This document shows, piece after piece, positions 33,304-44,456 of a stretch of 64,000 nucleotides of DNA (the first letter of the stretch is position 1; each line of letters begins with the position of its first letter). The notes beneath the pieces were generated by a model, which worked only from the letters and a program-made list of their open reading frames with translations, ran no database searches and had not been told where the DNA came from. Position numbers and translations under genes: made by a program. Origin of the DNA: Coccinella septempunctata. Lineage: Eukaryota > Arthropoda > Insecta > Coleoptera > Coccinellidae. The stretch covers positions 31,770,270 through 31,834,269 of the forward strand of contig NC_058189.1 of NCBI RefSeq assembly GCF_907165205.1, in the 5' to 3' direction.

Positions 33304-33716
33304 TCCTTCATCCCTTCCTACCCCTAGTTTAAGCTCCACTCCTACTGCAGAAGCACCCCGCTGGTGTGGATACTCAGGGGGCGCGGAAAGCGCTTTGGAG
33401 TGGCAAAAAAAACTTCCTCCGTCCCTTCCTACCCCTGGTTTAAGCTCCACTCCTACTGCAGAAGCACCCCGCTGGCGTGGATACTCAGGGGGCGCGGAAT
33501 ACACTTTGAAGTGGCAAAAAAACTTCCTCCACCCCTTCCTACCCCGGGTTGAGTTCCACCCCTTCTGCTAAAGCACACCGCTGGCGTTGATACTCAGGGG
33601 GTGCGGAAGCACTTCGGAGAGGCTAACCCTCTTTCCTCCCCCGTTGTTTCGACGCTCACCTCAGCTGTTATCGAAGAACCCCGCTGGCGTGGATACTCAG
33701 GGGGCGAAGAACGCAC
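33304..33716 (+). repeat. GC-rich tandem repeats of about 110 bp, four units
   Basis: The core CCGCTGGCGTGGATACTCAG followed by GGGGCG recurs at about 33358, 33469, 33579 and 33682 (spacing 111, 110, about 103). Units 1-3 also share CCCTTCCTACCCC and TCCACTCCTACTGC. Far more GC-rich than its surroundings. Frames read through it on both strands are not genes. Confidence 0.85.
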
Positions 33717-34149
33717 CTAGGGGTGAGCTGTCGTAAATCTGTGCCGTCTTTCATCCCCTAACCTGGCTGAAGTCCGATATCTGTCCGTTAAGTGTACGTC
33801 TCAGGTTCTGGCTGGCGAACAAGTCGGTAAACCCTCGTATAACTGTTGAGATCGGATTCCGTTTCATTCCGTAACACCCTAGACACCACGGAACCTTGTC
33901 TTCGGCTAGTAGCTACCAGGTAGGTTTGCTATTCTCCCTTCAAGAATAGCTGGCGCTCGAGTGCACCGAGGAAAACCCGTTACAATATACATGGTAGAGA
34001 GAGCAAATTAAAACTGGTCTGCAAGATGTACGGGAACTCAAATCGAATATTAAACGAATGATCCGTTTTTGAGCTATGTAAGCTCTGTTGAATTCTACAC
34101 AGATTCCCCAGAGTAAGACGTTATAAGAGAGTTGACTATATACTATACT

Positions 34150-34430
34150 AGCTGACCCGGCAAACCTATTTTTGCCATTTAAATTATTTCTAGGGTAGAT
34201 AATAATAACTAACTCATCGTGATTGCTCGATTGTTAGTAAGAAAAAGGAATGCCTTTTTTTCTGTACAATTTTTTTTTGGAATATTTTGTTATATAAACC
34301 TTGCCCTAACAATAATAAACACAACAAAAAAAGAATTGTCCAATTTGGTGCGATCGTTTGAACAATAAAGCATTTTGAAGTAAACCATAGATCCTCTTTT
34401 ATTAATATAGATTATATTAGTAGATCTGCA
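34150..34430 (+). repeat. Retroposon-like fragment with AGCTGACCCGGCAAAC motif
   Basis: TATACTAGCTGACCCGGCAA is a block I associate with dispersed retroposons in insect genomes; it ends with CTCTTTTATTAATATAGAT at 34391-34410. No coding content. Class is from memory and not verified. Confidence 0.35.
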
Positions 34431-34563
34431 TTGAACTGACAGGAAGCATGTTTTTCACTCTATTGATAGCATAATAAGAGTTATTGAGCTTTTTGCTGAG
34501 AAAACTAATATGAGTAGACCAGGTTAAATTTCTGTCGACATAGACATAGCAGATTTTAAATTG

Positions 34564-35610
34564 AAGTTGGGGTAATTTAGAACAACAGTCTTTACGGAGT
34601 ATTTCCTAATACCGAATTGAATGTAAACAACTTTATTGACATTTGCAACAACTCGCAAGCGCTGCGAAGTTCCTCGTAACTCCGCGCTGAAACTACAACC
34701 GATGTATCTTCGCCGAATAATACCAAAATAAATAATATCAAGTGAATGGGCAAATCATTAATAAATAATAGAAAAAGTAGTGGTCCCAGCACGGAGACCT
34801 GGGGAACCCCACAATCTATTGGGAATCGAGCGGAATAAGTATCGTCAACTTTCACACGCATATTTGTCTGGTTAAGGTAGCTACGCAACCAGTCCAGAAC
34901 CACTCCCCCAAAACCTAAACTGGAGTTTAGGCCTTTAGGCGTGATCCTTCTATTTTTACTAAACTGTAGTATTTACTCAAAATGAAATCGAAAGAAAGTG
35001 TATCGAATGCGCAGGAAAGATCGAAAAATAATCCAGCCACCTGTAAACCCCGATCAATGCCATGATATACTGACTCAACAAACTTGAGTGCAGCCGAAAA
35101 AGTTGACCGACCACTTCTGAAGCCGTGCTGGGCGTTATTGAAAAGATTGTATTTGTTCAGAAAATTCAACATATTAGTGGACACGATTTTTTCAAATATC
35201 TTGGATAGAGCACTCAAAATTGAAATCGGACGATAGTTCGCGATTTCTTCCGAGTTAGCACATTTGCGTACCGGAATTACAATGGATTTCTTGAGTATAT
35301 TGGGAAATTTTCCCAAGAACTCCGACAAGTTAATAAGATGGGCGAAATGCTCACTTATCAGGTGAGCTGTTGTTTCCACGATTTCGGTGGAAATGAAATG
35401 GATTCCAATGGTTTTTTTGTTTTTCAAATTATTGATAGCATCCAAGACCTCAAATTTCGTGACAGGATAGAAAAAAAAGTCCTCTCAGTAATTGGCGCCA
35501 AAGTGCAGGAAACAGATAAGTCACCACCATATCGTTATTTCATTTGACTTTCAGCTTTAGTTGTGAAATAACAGGCAAACACGTCGACAAGTTCTGAAGG
35601 ACTACCGCAC
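34564..35610 (-). pseudogene. CR1/Jockey-like reverse transcriptase remnant
   Basis: Minus strand, two pieces. 35445-34927: NLKNKKTIGIHFISTEIV, NYRPISILSALSKIFEKIV, QHGFRSGRSTFSAALKFV, LFFDLSCAFDTLS. 34903-34592: VLDWLRSYLNQTNMRVKV, CGVPQVSVLGPLL, then LFGEDTSVVVSA where the family has YADDT. Both the GVPQG glycine and one catalytic-box residue are altered. A frameshift lies near 34910-34927. 5' and 3' parts are missing or unrecognisable. Confidence 0.68.
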
Positions 35611-35902
35611 ACCCTCTACATGAGATCGCTTTTTTGCACATGTGAACGAATTAGTTGCAGGCACATTTCCAGAATTGCATTTTCGAATCTGTCAATCGGA
35701 CAGACTATCATGAGATTGTTTACACATTTAAATTTTCACTACTTTTTACAAATAACCCGATGTCACTCACACATTACACTTACACACATTACGAAACAAA
35801 CATGTGCTCTAATAAACCCACACTCTACTTTATTCTACACATTGCGCGCTCATGGCACATACATATACCTACGCAATTGACTGAAACAGATTGTGAGCTT
35901 AA

Positions 35903-36428
35903 GGGTAAGTAATACCTCAAGAATCTCCATTCAATCAAAAACGGCATTCACTAGTTCCTAATTTACGTTTCCAATTTCTCACTTGAAGCTTTGATTTTTT
36001 TTTAAATTGAAGTTAAAGGACGTCTTGATGTCACCCCGTCTCTTTTTTTTCCAATTTAGTTGTTTTTTATGAGAAAAAAAACTTGAACTTTAGTGTCAAT
36101 GAAACTTGTTTTCACAATAATTTTTCGACGGTTTTTCGACGTATGTCGATAAAAATAACGACGGGTGACATTGACGATTCAATTTGTTATAAATTGTAAA
36201 GATTTTCATAGCGATATATGCCAAAATTACGCTGAAATTAAGGAATAATTGAAAATTATTCAATATTCCTAATATTACCTCTCACGTGGTAATTTCTACT
36301 TTTCAACTGACTCAGTACGTAATTCAGGCTATTGCTAAAAGATATGACACATTTTCGTATTTGGAGTAGCATCAGTAATGCAACCAATGTGGATCGTCAT
36401 GATCTCGAATCGTATGTACTGCTTCCCC
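35903..36428 (+). mobile_element. TTAA-flanked MITE P1, copy 3
   Basis: 526 bp between TTAA 35899-35902 and TTAA 36429-36432; starts GGGTAAGTAATACC, ends GTACTGCTTCCCC. Uninterrupted, so it serves as reference for the broken copy at 1821-9722. Confidence 0.62.
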
Positions 36429-36679
36429 TTAAGAGGGGTCTACACCGTTGAAGTGGTCAATTCAAAAAGAGGAAATTAATAACTTACGTCAGAAACCACT
36501 ATAATTTACATGGTTACATGGGGTTTTCATTATAATTCAATTCAATCAGTTCGTCACCTCGGAAAGTCATAAATTGTTTTATTCGTCAGAAGTAAAAAAA
36601 AATTTTTCATTGACCCAGCAAGCACTGAAATCCAATCACTGTACAAAAACTTCACATCGTTGCTTCACTTGACTGCAGT

Positions 36680-37335
36680 GACGGTAATGCAGTAACTGCA
36701 CCAAAAAAGACCGTATATGTCCCGGTGGACTGTGCAGTTACTGTACAGTACAAACTGCAGTTGATATACAGCCACAGCTGCACTTTAAAAACAGCGATGG
36801 TATTGCATTCACTCTACAGCAAGCTGCACTTCAAATGCAGCAGTTACGTGCTAAAACTGTACAGCAATTTGTGCTTTAAATGCAGTGTGCACTTTGCAAA
36901 AACTGCACAGCTAGCTGCACTTCAAATGCGGAAGTTAAGTTGCTAAAACTGTACAGCAAGCTGCACTTTAAATGCAGTAGTCACAATGCAAAAACTGTAC
37001 AGTAAGCTGCACTTTGAATGCAGTGGTCACTGTGCAAAAACTGTACAGCAAGCTACACTTCAAATGCAACAGTTAAGTGCAAAAACTGTACAGCTAGCTA
37101 AATTTTATATGCAGTTTGGTCACTATGCAAAAACTGTACAGCAAGCTGTATTTTATATACAGTAGTCACTGTGTTCAAAATGTACAGCAAGCTCTGCAAG
37201 CTTCACTTCAATTGTAGCAGTCACTGTGTAAAAAATGTACAGCAAGCTGCACTTTGAATGCAACAATAGCTGTGCAAGAACTGTACGGCAAGCTGCACTT
37301 TGTGTGCAGCAGTCATTGTGCAGTAACTATATCGT
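36680..37335 (+). repeat. Tandem repeats with CTGTACAGCAAGCTGCAC core
   Basis: About a dozen degenerate units of roughly 45-65 bp, each with CTGTACAG(C/T)AAGCTGCAC, a T/A spacer, ATGCAG and a CACTGTGCAAAAA block. Confidence 0.8.
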
Positions 37336-37359
37336 TAGCCAGTAACATAATGAACCCTA

Positions 37360-38815
37360 GAAGCTACCTACGACAATCGCCGAAGCAGCTTTTTTTTTGG
37401 TGTAGCAGGGGGAAAATCTGCAAATCAGACGAACCACCCTCTCCTGAGGGGGAACAAGTGTGGGGTTTCTCACTCTCCTGAGCTCGAGACCCACTAAAAA
37501 CCATTAACTGCTTCTTGAATTTTTGTTCCGGGCATCTGCCTATAAACCTATAAACCGTTCATCTCTTAGTCGGTTTTTTTCTCGCACACTATCGTGCTGG
37601 GATTTATGTGTTTATCCTCTATGGGATTAACACTTTATTGAATTTTTCTATTATATAAGTTTCTGTTGTTATTTTAATCTCTTTTTAATTGATCATTGGT
37701 CTCCTTCGGTGAATTCGCATTCTCCTTTTGTCTTTCTCTGGGCCGTATTCCACTAGTCTCCTGGGCTCTTGATTCGGATGGTCTTTCGCTGTTTCGAATA
37801 GTTTCTCTGCTTTTCTGTTCATGAATTCCGTTATGGTTTCCCATTTCAAGCCCCTTTAAATCTGTCTATTCCTGACAAACCAAGTTGCATCTATTGCACA
37901 TCGTAGCAGCTTATTTTGAGTGGCCTGAATTCTTTTGATATGGCTCTTTGCCGCGAAACCCCAGGCAACTGATCCATAAGTCAGTTGAAGCCTAGCAACG
38001 GCTTTGATTATCTTCAATTTTGTCTCGTTCGACATGTGGCTTCTTCTTCCTATCAGAGGATAGAGTCTATTTATGGTTGCTTTCGTTTTGTCGATTGCTT
38101 GTTTGATATGACTTTTCCAAGTAAGTTCTTTGTCAAGCGTTATTCCTAAATATTTGGCTTCATTTTTCCAGTCGATTTCTTCGCCGTCAACTTCCAGTTT
38201 CGTTGTGGGTCTTCTCTTCTGTAGTAATATTGCTTGGCCCTTTTGTCCATTGAGCTTGATTTTCCACTTTATGCACCAGTCATTTGTTTCGTCAATCGTC
38301 TCTTGTAGAACTCCTTCTATTACTTCTGGGTTGCGGTGTTGAGTTGCTATGCCTGTGTCGTCAGCATATAACGTTAGCATAGTTCTTGGATTTTTCGGAA
38401 TATCGTGGATATTCTGAATCCGAACTGTTCTGGTGGTATTAATTTCAGTTATTTTCGGTTTCCTCATTTAGCTTCGTGGCGATAATTCTTTCTACTACTT
38501 TTCCTAACGCCGACAGTAGACTTATCGGTCTGTAGTTTTGTGAATGGTTTATTGAATACTATGACTTCCGCTGTTTTCCATTTTTCTGGGTAGTGTTCTG
38601 TCCTCATAATTCCATTCGCGATATTTGTTAGAGCGGTTATACATTTTCTAGGTAATTTCTTTAACATAACATTCGTTATTTTATCGCTTCCGGGAGCTTT
38701 CCTCGTCTTCAAACTTCTAATTATTTCCCTGATTGCATTTGGCGATGTTGGCTTGTCTATTTCAGTAGTCGCTAGTAATTCATCCATTTCTTCATCTGAT
38801 GCCATCGTTTGGCTA
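37360..38815 (-). mobile_element. Jockey-like retrotransposon, copy 3, truncated
   Basis: Minus strand. The 3' UTR at 37365-37560 matches copies 1 and 2 (CTCGAGCTCAGGAGAGTGAG, GGGGGAACA). The 5' limit is within the RT region at about 38815. The 3' end stops short of the AAGTCATA end. Confidence 0.72.
37856..38805 (-). pseudogene. Jockey-like ORF2 fragment (reverse transcriptase)
   Basis: 38805-38464 encodes KAPGSDKITNVMLKKLPRK and HYPEKWKTAEVIVF; 38467-37856 encodes RTMLTLYADDTGIATQHR, KWKIKLNGQKGQAILLQK and KYLGITLDKELTWKSHIKQA. About 100 residues between them, including the LDVAKAFD palm block, are missing: an internal deletion with a frame change around 38464. Very close to copy 1 in protein sequence. 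Confidence 0.75.
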
Positions 38816-38819
38816 CCTC

Positions 38820-39079
38820 TGGTACTACCATGGTGAGATGAAGTATTGTGCTACCATGGGTACAACTACGCCGCTACAATATAATCCATATTTTGGTAAT
38901 GAAAGGAGTCTTCAATTATTAAATTAAATCTGTTTATGAATTGTCTCTTTAACCTTCATAACGCCCAACGACTAACGTTAAACGTTCCAACTTCCAACAA
39001 AGGACAGACCTTTCGGGCATAATCGTCAATAACGTACTCTACCAATTGAACCTTCCTACACTGAACGCATTGCAGCATT
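38820..39079. other. Short non-repeat spacer
   Basis: Unique AT-rich sequence between Jockey copy 3 and the 61-bp array; nothing recognisable. Confidence 0.4.
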
Positions 39080-40445
39080 ACAGAAACTGTGCACTTACTG
39101 TATATCAAATACTGCATTTTCAGACTTCAGAATTGAAAAATGGAGAATTATCATTGTTGAAACTTTGCAGTTACTCTATATCAAATACTCCATTTTTTAA
39201 ATGAAGAATTGCAAATACAGAAACTGCGCAGTCACTGCATATCAAAAACTGCATTTTAAAATGCAGAATTATCAATACAGAAACTGTATAGTAACTAAAT
39301 ATCAAATACTGCATTTTTAAATGCAGAATCATAAATACAGAAACTATGCAGTCCCTGTATGACAAAAACTGCATTTTCGAAATGCAAAATTATCGATACA
39401 GAAACTATACAGTCACTGTATTTCAAATAATGCACTTTTGAAATGCAGAATTATAAATACAGAAAGTGTACAGTAACTAACTATATATCAAATACGACAT
39501 TTTTGTATGCAGAAGTATTAATACAGAAAGAGTGCAGTCACTGTATATCAAAAACTGCATTTTTAAAATGGAGTTTTATCGATACCGAAAATGTATGGTA
39601 ACTGTATATCAAATACTGCATTTTTTATGCAGAAATATCAATACAGAAACTGTTCAGTCACTGTATTTCTAAAACTGCATTTTTAAAATGGAGTTTTATC
39701 GATACCGGAAATGTACAGTAACTGTATATCAAATACTGCATTTTTATGCAGAAATATCAATAAAGAAACTGTGGTGTCACTGTATGTCAAAAACTGCATT
39801 TTTATAATGCAGATTTATCGATACAGAAACTATGCAGTACCTAACTGTATTTCGAATATTGCACTTTTGACATGCAGAATTGTAGATACAGAAACTGTGC
39901 GGTCACTGTGCATCAAAAACTGCATTTTGAAAAATGCAGAATTATCAATACAGAAACTGTACAGTTACTGTACATTAAATACTGCGTTTTGAAAATGCAG
40001 AATTATCAATACAGAAATTGTGCAGTTACTGTACATCAAAACCTACATTTTGAAAATGCAGAATTATCAATACAGAAACTGTGCAGTTACTGTACATCAA
40101 AAACTGCGTTTCTAAAATGCAGAATTATAAATACAGAAACTGTGCAGTTACTGTACATCAAAAACTGCGTTTTGGAAATGCAGAATTATCAATACAGAAA
40201 CTGTGCAGTTACTGTACATCATAAACTGCGTTTTGAAAATTCAGAATTATAAATACAGGAACTGTGCAGTCACTGTACATCAAAAACTGCAGAATTATCA
40301 ATACAGAAAGTGTGCAGTTACTGTACATCAAAAACTGCATTTTGAAAATGCAGAATTATCAATACAGAAATTGTGCAGTTACTGTACATCAAAAACTACA
40401 TTTTGAAAATGCAGAATTATCAATACAGAAACTGTGCAGTTACTG
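39080..40445 (+). repeat. 61-bp minisatellite array, part 1
   Basis: Unit TGCAGTTACTGTACATCAAA followed by AACTGCRTTTT, A-rich, ATGCAGAATTATCAATACAG and AAACTG. GCAGTTAC recurs 61 bases apart (40083, 40144). Units before about 39900 are more diverged. Since 61 is one more than a multiple of three, all three plus frames run open over several units, giving reading frames of up to 126 aa that are not genes. Confidence 0.9.
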
Positions 40446-40447
40446 TA

Positions 40448-41591
40448 CAGGGTGGGCAAATTTCGATGTTTTAGCACTACAGTTTTTAAACCAGAGGAGA
40501 TACACAAAATCTGATACCCCATTCTCGTTCTCTTTTTCTGAGAAACTAACAATAGTAGTAGTAATTTTTGGCCACTTTCATTTGTTTTCGAGTTATAAGC
40601 AAAAATTGGAAAAATGGCGATACCGAAATAAATTTATATCTCCGCCAATACTGATGATAGAGCTCTGAAATTGAAACATTATACAGGCACTTTTTTACGT
40701 AGAATCCAGTGGCGTGCTCGCCTTTTTACCAGGATTTTTAATTACGAAGCTATGACACAAAGTTATGTTTTTTTAAATGGGAACACTAGATTTCTGTGCA
40801 ATTTTTTGAAAGCTTAATTTTTACTGTTTTCAAAAATATATAACATCATAGGGTTTGTATCAATATAAATAATAGAAAATGGTCAAAAACCTCTTTTCTC
40901 GATATTTCTATGGTTCCAACTTTTGATGAGCATAGAAAAATAAAGCATCGTATGATTACCACTGTCTCCTTCTATAAGTCCTTTCATTATTATAAAAATT
41001 TATGAAATATATCTTGATTCAAATTTTGTAAAATTGGTTAAAAGCATAGAAAGAATGACATTGCCGGAAGGAGACTGCTTTTGTTATAGGAAACTCTATT
41101 TTTCTGTGCTCGTCAAAAGTTGAAACCATAGAAATATTGGGAAAAAGTGTTTTTGAACATTTTCTATTATTTATATTGATACAAACCATATGATGTTATA
41201 TATTTTTGGAATCAGTAAAAATTAAGCTTTCAAAAAATTGCACAGAAAACTAGTGTTCCCATTTAAAAAAACATATCTTTGGGTCGTAGCTTCGTAATTA
41301 AAAATCCTGCTAAAAAGGCGAGCACGCCACTAGATTCTACGTAAAAAAGTGCCTGTATAATGTTTCAATTTCAGAGCTCTATCATCAGTATTAGCGGAGA
41401 TATAAATTTATTTCTAAATAGCCATTTTTCCAATTTTCGCTTATAACTCCTGAACAAAAGAAGGTGGCCAAAAATGACTACTACTCTTGTTAGTTTCTTA
41501 GAAAAAGAGAACGAGAATGGGGTATCAGATTTTGTCTATCTCCTCTGGTTTAAAAGCTGTAGTGCTAAAACATCGAAATTTGCCCACCCTG
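40448..41591. mobile_element. Foldback element F, copy 2, inserted in the minisatellite
   Basis: 1144 bp, same ends as 12265-13413, TA at both sides (40446-40447, 41592-41593). The minisatellite unit is broken exactly at ACTGTA/TACATC. The loop near 40920-41130 is in opposite orientation to copy 1. Confidence 0.8.
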
Positions 41592-41593
41592 TA

Positions 41594-41880
41594 CATCAAA
41601 AACTGCGTTTCAAAAATGCAGAATTATAAATACAGAAACTGTGCAGTTACTGTACATCAAAAACTGCGTTTTGGAAATGCAGAATTATCAATACAGAAAC
41701 TGTGCAGTTAGTGTACATCAAATACTGCGTTTTGAAAATGCAGAATTATCAATACAGAAACTGTGCAGTTACTGTACATCAACAACTGCATTTTGGAAAT
41801 GCAGAATTATCAATACAGAAACTGTGCAGTTTCAGTACAGCAATCTCTGTGCTGCATTCTGGTGGCACTTGTAGTGCAGT
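41594..41880 (+). repeat. 61-bp minisatellite array, part 2
   Basis: Four to five more units in the same orientation, ending in a degenerate run CAGTTTCAGTACAGCAATC. Confidence 0.88.
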
Positions 41881-42174
41881 ATTTGTGCAGTTGCTGTATA
41901 TTGTGTTTGTTGGGAAAGAACAAATATTCATTCATTTTATTAACTTTCGGAGGTGCTGCCATCTTTTCTACGAAAGTGGCGGCTGTTGTAATATCCGTAG
42001 CTCTTACTTATCGTTAAAGTATTCTGGCTACACTCCACATTCTGGTAGTCTTTTCCCCTTTACGCCTTATACGGATGGCGGAAAAGTCCCTTGGTATAAA
42101 TTCCTCTTAAGAAAAGGAACTGAGTTACCGTAGATGTCTCACTCACTTGAAACTTGCATAGTGTTCTCGCGCTT

Positions 42175-42768
42175 ATATTCTGCATTAAAAAAATGCAGTA
42201 TTTCAAATACAGTTACTGTACATTTTCTGTATTGATGAAACTGCATTTTAAATGCAGTTTTGGATATACAGTGACTGCACAGTTTCTGTACTAATAATTC
42301 TGCATTAAAAAATTCAATTTTTTATATACAGTTACTGTACATTTTCTGTATTGATGAAACTGCATTTTGAATGCAGTTTTCGATATGCAGTGATTGCACA
42401 GTTTCTGTATTGATAATTCTGCATTTTCAAAATACAGTTTGCGATATACAGTGACTACACAGTTTCTGTATTGATAATTCTGCATTAAAAAAATGCAGTA
42501 TTTCATATACAGTTACTGCACAGTTTCTGTATTGATGAAACTGAATTTTAAAAATGCAGTTTTCGATATACAGTGACTGCACAGTTTCTGTATTTATAAT
42601 TCTGCATTCAAAAATGCAGTTTTTGATATGCAGTGACTGCACAGTTTCTGTATTGATAATTCTGCATTTCAAAAATGCAGTATCTGATATAGTGTTACTG
42701 CAAAGTTTCAACAATGATAATTCTCCATTTTTCAATTCTGAAGTCTGAAAATGCAGTATTCGATATAT
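42175..42768 (-). repeat. Minisatellite array in inverted orientation
   Basis: About ten units of the same repeat on the minus strand. Its right edge (CAAAGTTTCAACAATGATAA then TTCTCCATTTTTCAATTCTG) is the inverse of 39115-39175, so this block is an inverted copy of the left edge of part 1. It joins the flank of P2 copy 2 to a truncated P1. Confidence 0.85.
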
Positions 42769-42879
42769 GATAATTCAGGCTGTTGCTCAAAGATATGACA
42801 CATTTTCGTATTTGGGGTAGCATCAGTAAAGCAACCAATGTGGATCGTCTCGATCTCGAATCGTATATACTGCTTCCCC
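42769..42879 (+). mobile_element. MITE P1, copy 4, 5'-deleted
   Basis: Begins within P1 at TAATTCAGGCTGTTGCTC and runs to GCTTCCCC before TTAA 42880-42883. Confidence 0.6.
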
Positions 42880-42963
42880 TTAAGAGGGGTCTACACCGTT
42901 GAAGTGGTCAATTGAAAAAGAGGAAATAAATATCTCAAGTCAGAAACCACTATAATTTACATA

Positions 42964-44456
42964 CAGTCACTTTCAAAAGTCCTGCACCCCCTAATTATTA
43001 AGGCTATCTCAAACTTTGAAAAAAAATTATACCCTCGGGTTCAAGGATAATGAAAGGCTCTTACAGAAATAAAATGAAATCAATTTCATTTTATAGAAAT
43101 ATGAAGTTGAAACAACAAATACAAATTAGGAATCAAAAATTGCAAAAACAAAAATTAAATTTGAACGGAAAATTAAAAGTTAATTAATAAAAGAGCAAAC
43201 TAATATGCAGTATTCGAGCCTCTGCTGCTTAGCAATGCATTCACTCGTCTAGGCATTCCAAAAATTAAATTATTGATTATTTCCTGCGGAATATTCATCC
43301 ATTCCTCGGTAACAGCTACAATAAGTTCTTGTGAATTTCGTGGTGGATTATTTCGACGGAAAACGGCTCTGGAGACATGATCCCATATATGCACTATAGG
43401 ATTTATGTCAGGAGACATCGCGGGCCATTCTAATCTGATAATGTTTTGGTTTTCCAGGGCTTCTTGAACACCTCTAGTGCGATGTGGCCTGGCATTATCG
43501 TCCATAAAGATAAATTGAGCCTCTAATTCATTACCCATGGGTATAATTACAGGATTTATGATATTTTCGAGGCAATATGCACCAGTCATCGTCCCCGATA
43601 TGTGAATTAGTGGCGTTCTTCTTCCAAACATTTTGCCTCCCCAAAACATTTCAGTGCCACCGCGAAAAGGAGCAACTTGAATAGCTCTCTCAGGTCTATT
43701 TCGACATCCTGGTTCCCTCCAAACTCTTAAGCGGTAGTCATCACTTACTAACCCAAACCGTGACTCATCTGTAAATAGCACATTCCTCCATTCTTCTAAA
43801 TGCCAGTTTTGATGAGCTCGCGACCACTGCAGACGAACGGTTCGGTGACGAACAGTTAATAAACGAACTCTTAGAGGCCTTTTGGACCGCAATCCTGATG
43901 TTAAAATTCTTCTACGAATTGTAGCACATGAAATTACACGGTTGTGGGCTCTTTGGAATTCCGACCTGAGTGTTGGTACCGTCACTGACCTATTTCTACG
44001 GGCTGATTGGGCAATATACCGATCTTCCCGAATCGTGGTAACACGAGGGCCACCATTTCGAGGTCTTCTATGCACTCCACCAGTTTCCTCATAGCGCCTA
44101 ATCGTTTTGCTAACCGTGCTTCGAATAATGTTCAGTGTATTGGCTATCTGATGGCGTGAGAGCCCTTCTTGCCAGAGAGCAATAATTCTAGTTCTGTCAA
44201 ACTCAGACAACTCGTTTCTGGGCATATTACACAGTTTTTGAACTAACCGGTACTCAAAACGAAAAACTACTGATCCGCAGAAAGGCACACATTTGACAAA
44301 ATCGATATTTAAACACAAGAACATTTTTTGTTTCGTAATGTTATCGTTTTATTTGGTGGTCAACAAGTTTCTGTTGTTGTCAGTAACAATTTGTTGTGAA
44401 TCTTGATTATTTTATCTCCACTACAGGGGGGGGTGCAAAACTTTTGAAAGTGAGTG
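42964..44456 (-). mobile_element. Tc1-family transposon, nearly complete
   Basis: 1493 bp with about 29-bp inverted ends (CAGTCACTTTCAAAAGT...TGCACCCCC on the left; inverse CACTCACTTTCAAAAGT... on the right), and TA at 42962-42963 and 44457-44458. One open transposase frame on the minus strand. It interrupts MITE P2 copy 3. Confidence 0.92.
43200..44225 (-). CDS. Tc1 transposase, full length, third catalytic residue replaced
   Basis: 341 aa from the ATG at 44225 (MPRNELSEFDRTRI); the frame opens 33 codons earlier, but this start matches the family length. N-terminal helix-turn-helix pair (GLSRHQIANTLNI, then a GRPR-like RPRNGGPRVTT hook), then the DDE domain: D153 in LFTDESRFG, D243 in FMDDNARPH, and position 278 in SPDINPIVHIWDH. 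The spacing of 34 residues is that of DD34E Tc1 enzymes, but residue 278 is Val (GTG, 43392-43394) where the family has Glu. No stop or frameshift. Catalysis is expected to be lost; DNA binding could remain. Confidence 0.93.
   Translation of the reverse strand: MPRNELSEFDRTRIIALWQEGLSRHQIANTLNIIRSTVSKTIRRYEETGGVHRRPRNGGPRVTTIREDRYIAQSARRNRSVTVPTLRSEFQRAHNRVISCATIRRRILTSGLRSKRPLRVRLLTVRHRTVRLQWSRAHQNWHLEEWRNVLFTDESRFGLVSDDYRLRVWREPGCRNRPERAIQVAPFRGGTEMFWGGKMFGRRTPLIHISGTMTGAYCLENIINPVIIPMGNELEAQFIFMDDNARPHRTRGVQEALENQNIIRLEWPAMSPDINPIVHIWDHVSRAVFRRNNPPRNSQELIVAVTEEWMNIPQEIINNLIFGMPRRVNALLSSRGSNTAY

Larger units (their letters stand above)
36614..41914. mobile_element. Element filled with TGCAG-type tandem repeats, inverted CCCA ends
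   Basis: Inserted in MITE P2 between TTTTTCATTGA and AAAGAACAAAT; the uninterrupted copy at 44545-44565 reads straight through. Left end CCCAGCAAGCACTG, right end GTGTTTGTTGGG, an imperfect inverted pair. Most of the interior is tandem repeats built on TGCAG/CTGCA and CTGTACAG. A minus-strand Jockey fragment and foldback F copy 2 landed in it later. A clear target duplication was not found. Class unknown. Confidence 0.5.
36433..42106 (+). mobile_element. TTAA-flanked MITE P2, copy 2, split by the tandem-repeat element
   Basis: GAGGGGTCTACACCG after TTAA at the left; ...GGTATAAATTCCTC before TTAA 42107-42110 at the right. The pieces 36433-36613 and 41915-42106 match P2 copy 3 continuously. 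It abuts P1 copy 3 through a shared TTAA. Confidence 0.6.

Noticed and set aside
33278..33571. Overlapping frames on both strands (97 and 73 aa)
   Set aside because: They follow the GC-rich tandem repeats; high GC removes stops.
39080..40445. Regular repeats resembling a CRISPR array
   Set aside because: Units are contiguous head-to-tail without variable spacers, and the genome is eukaryotic.
39711..40668. Chain of overlapping plus frames (93-134 aa) with Cys/Gln-rich repeats
   Set aside because: Product of a 61-bp minisatellite without stops in any plus frame; no start context or conservation of one frame.
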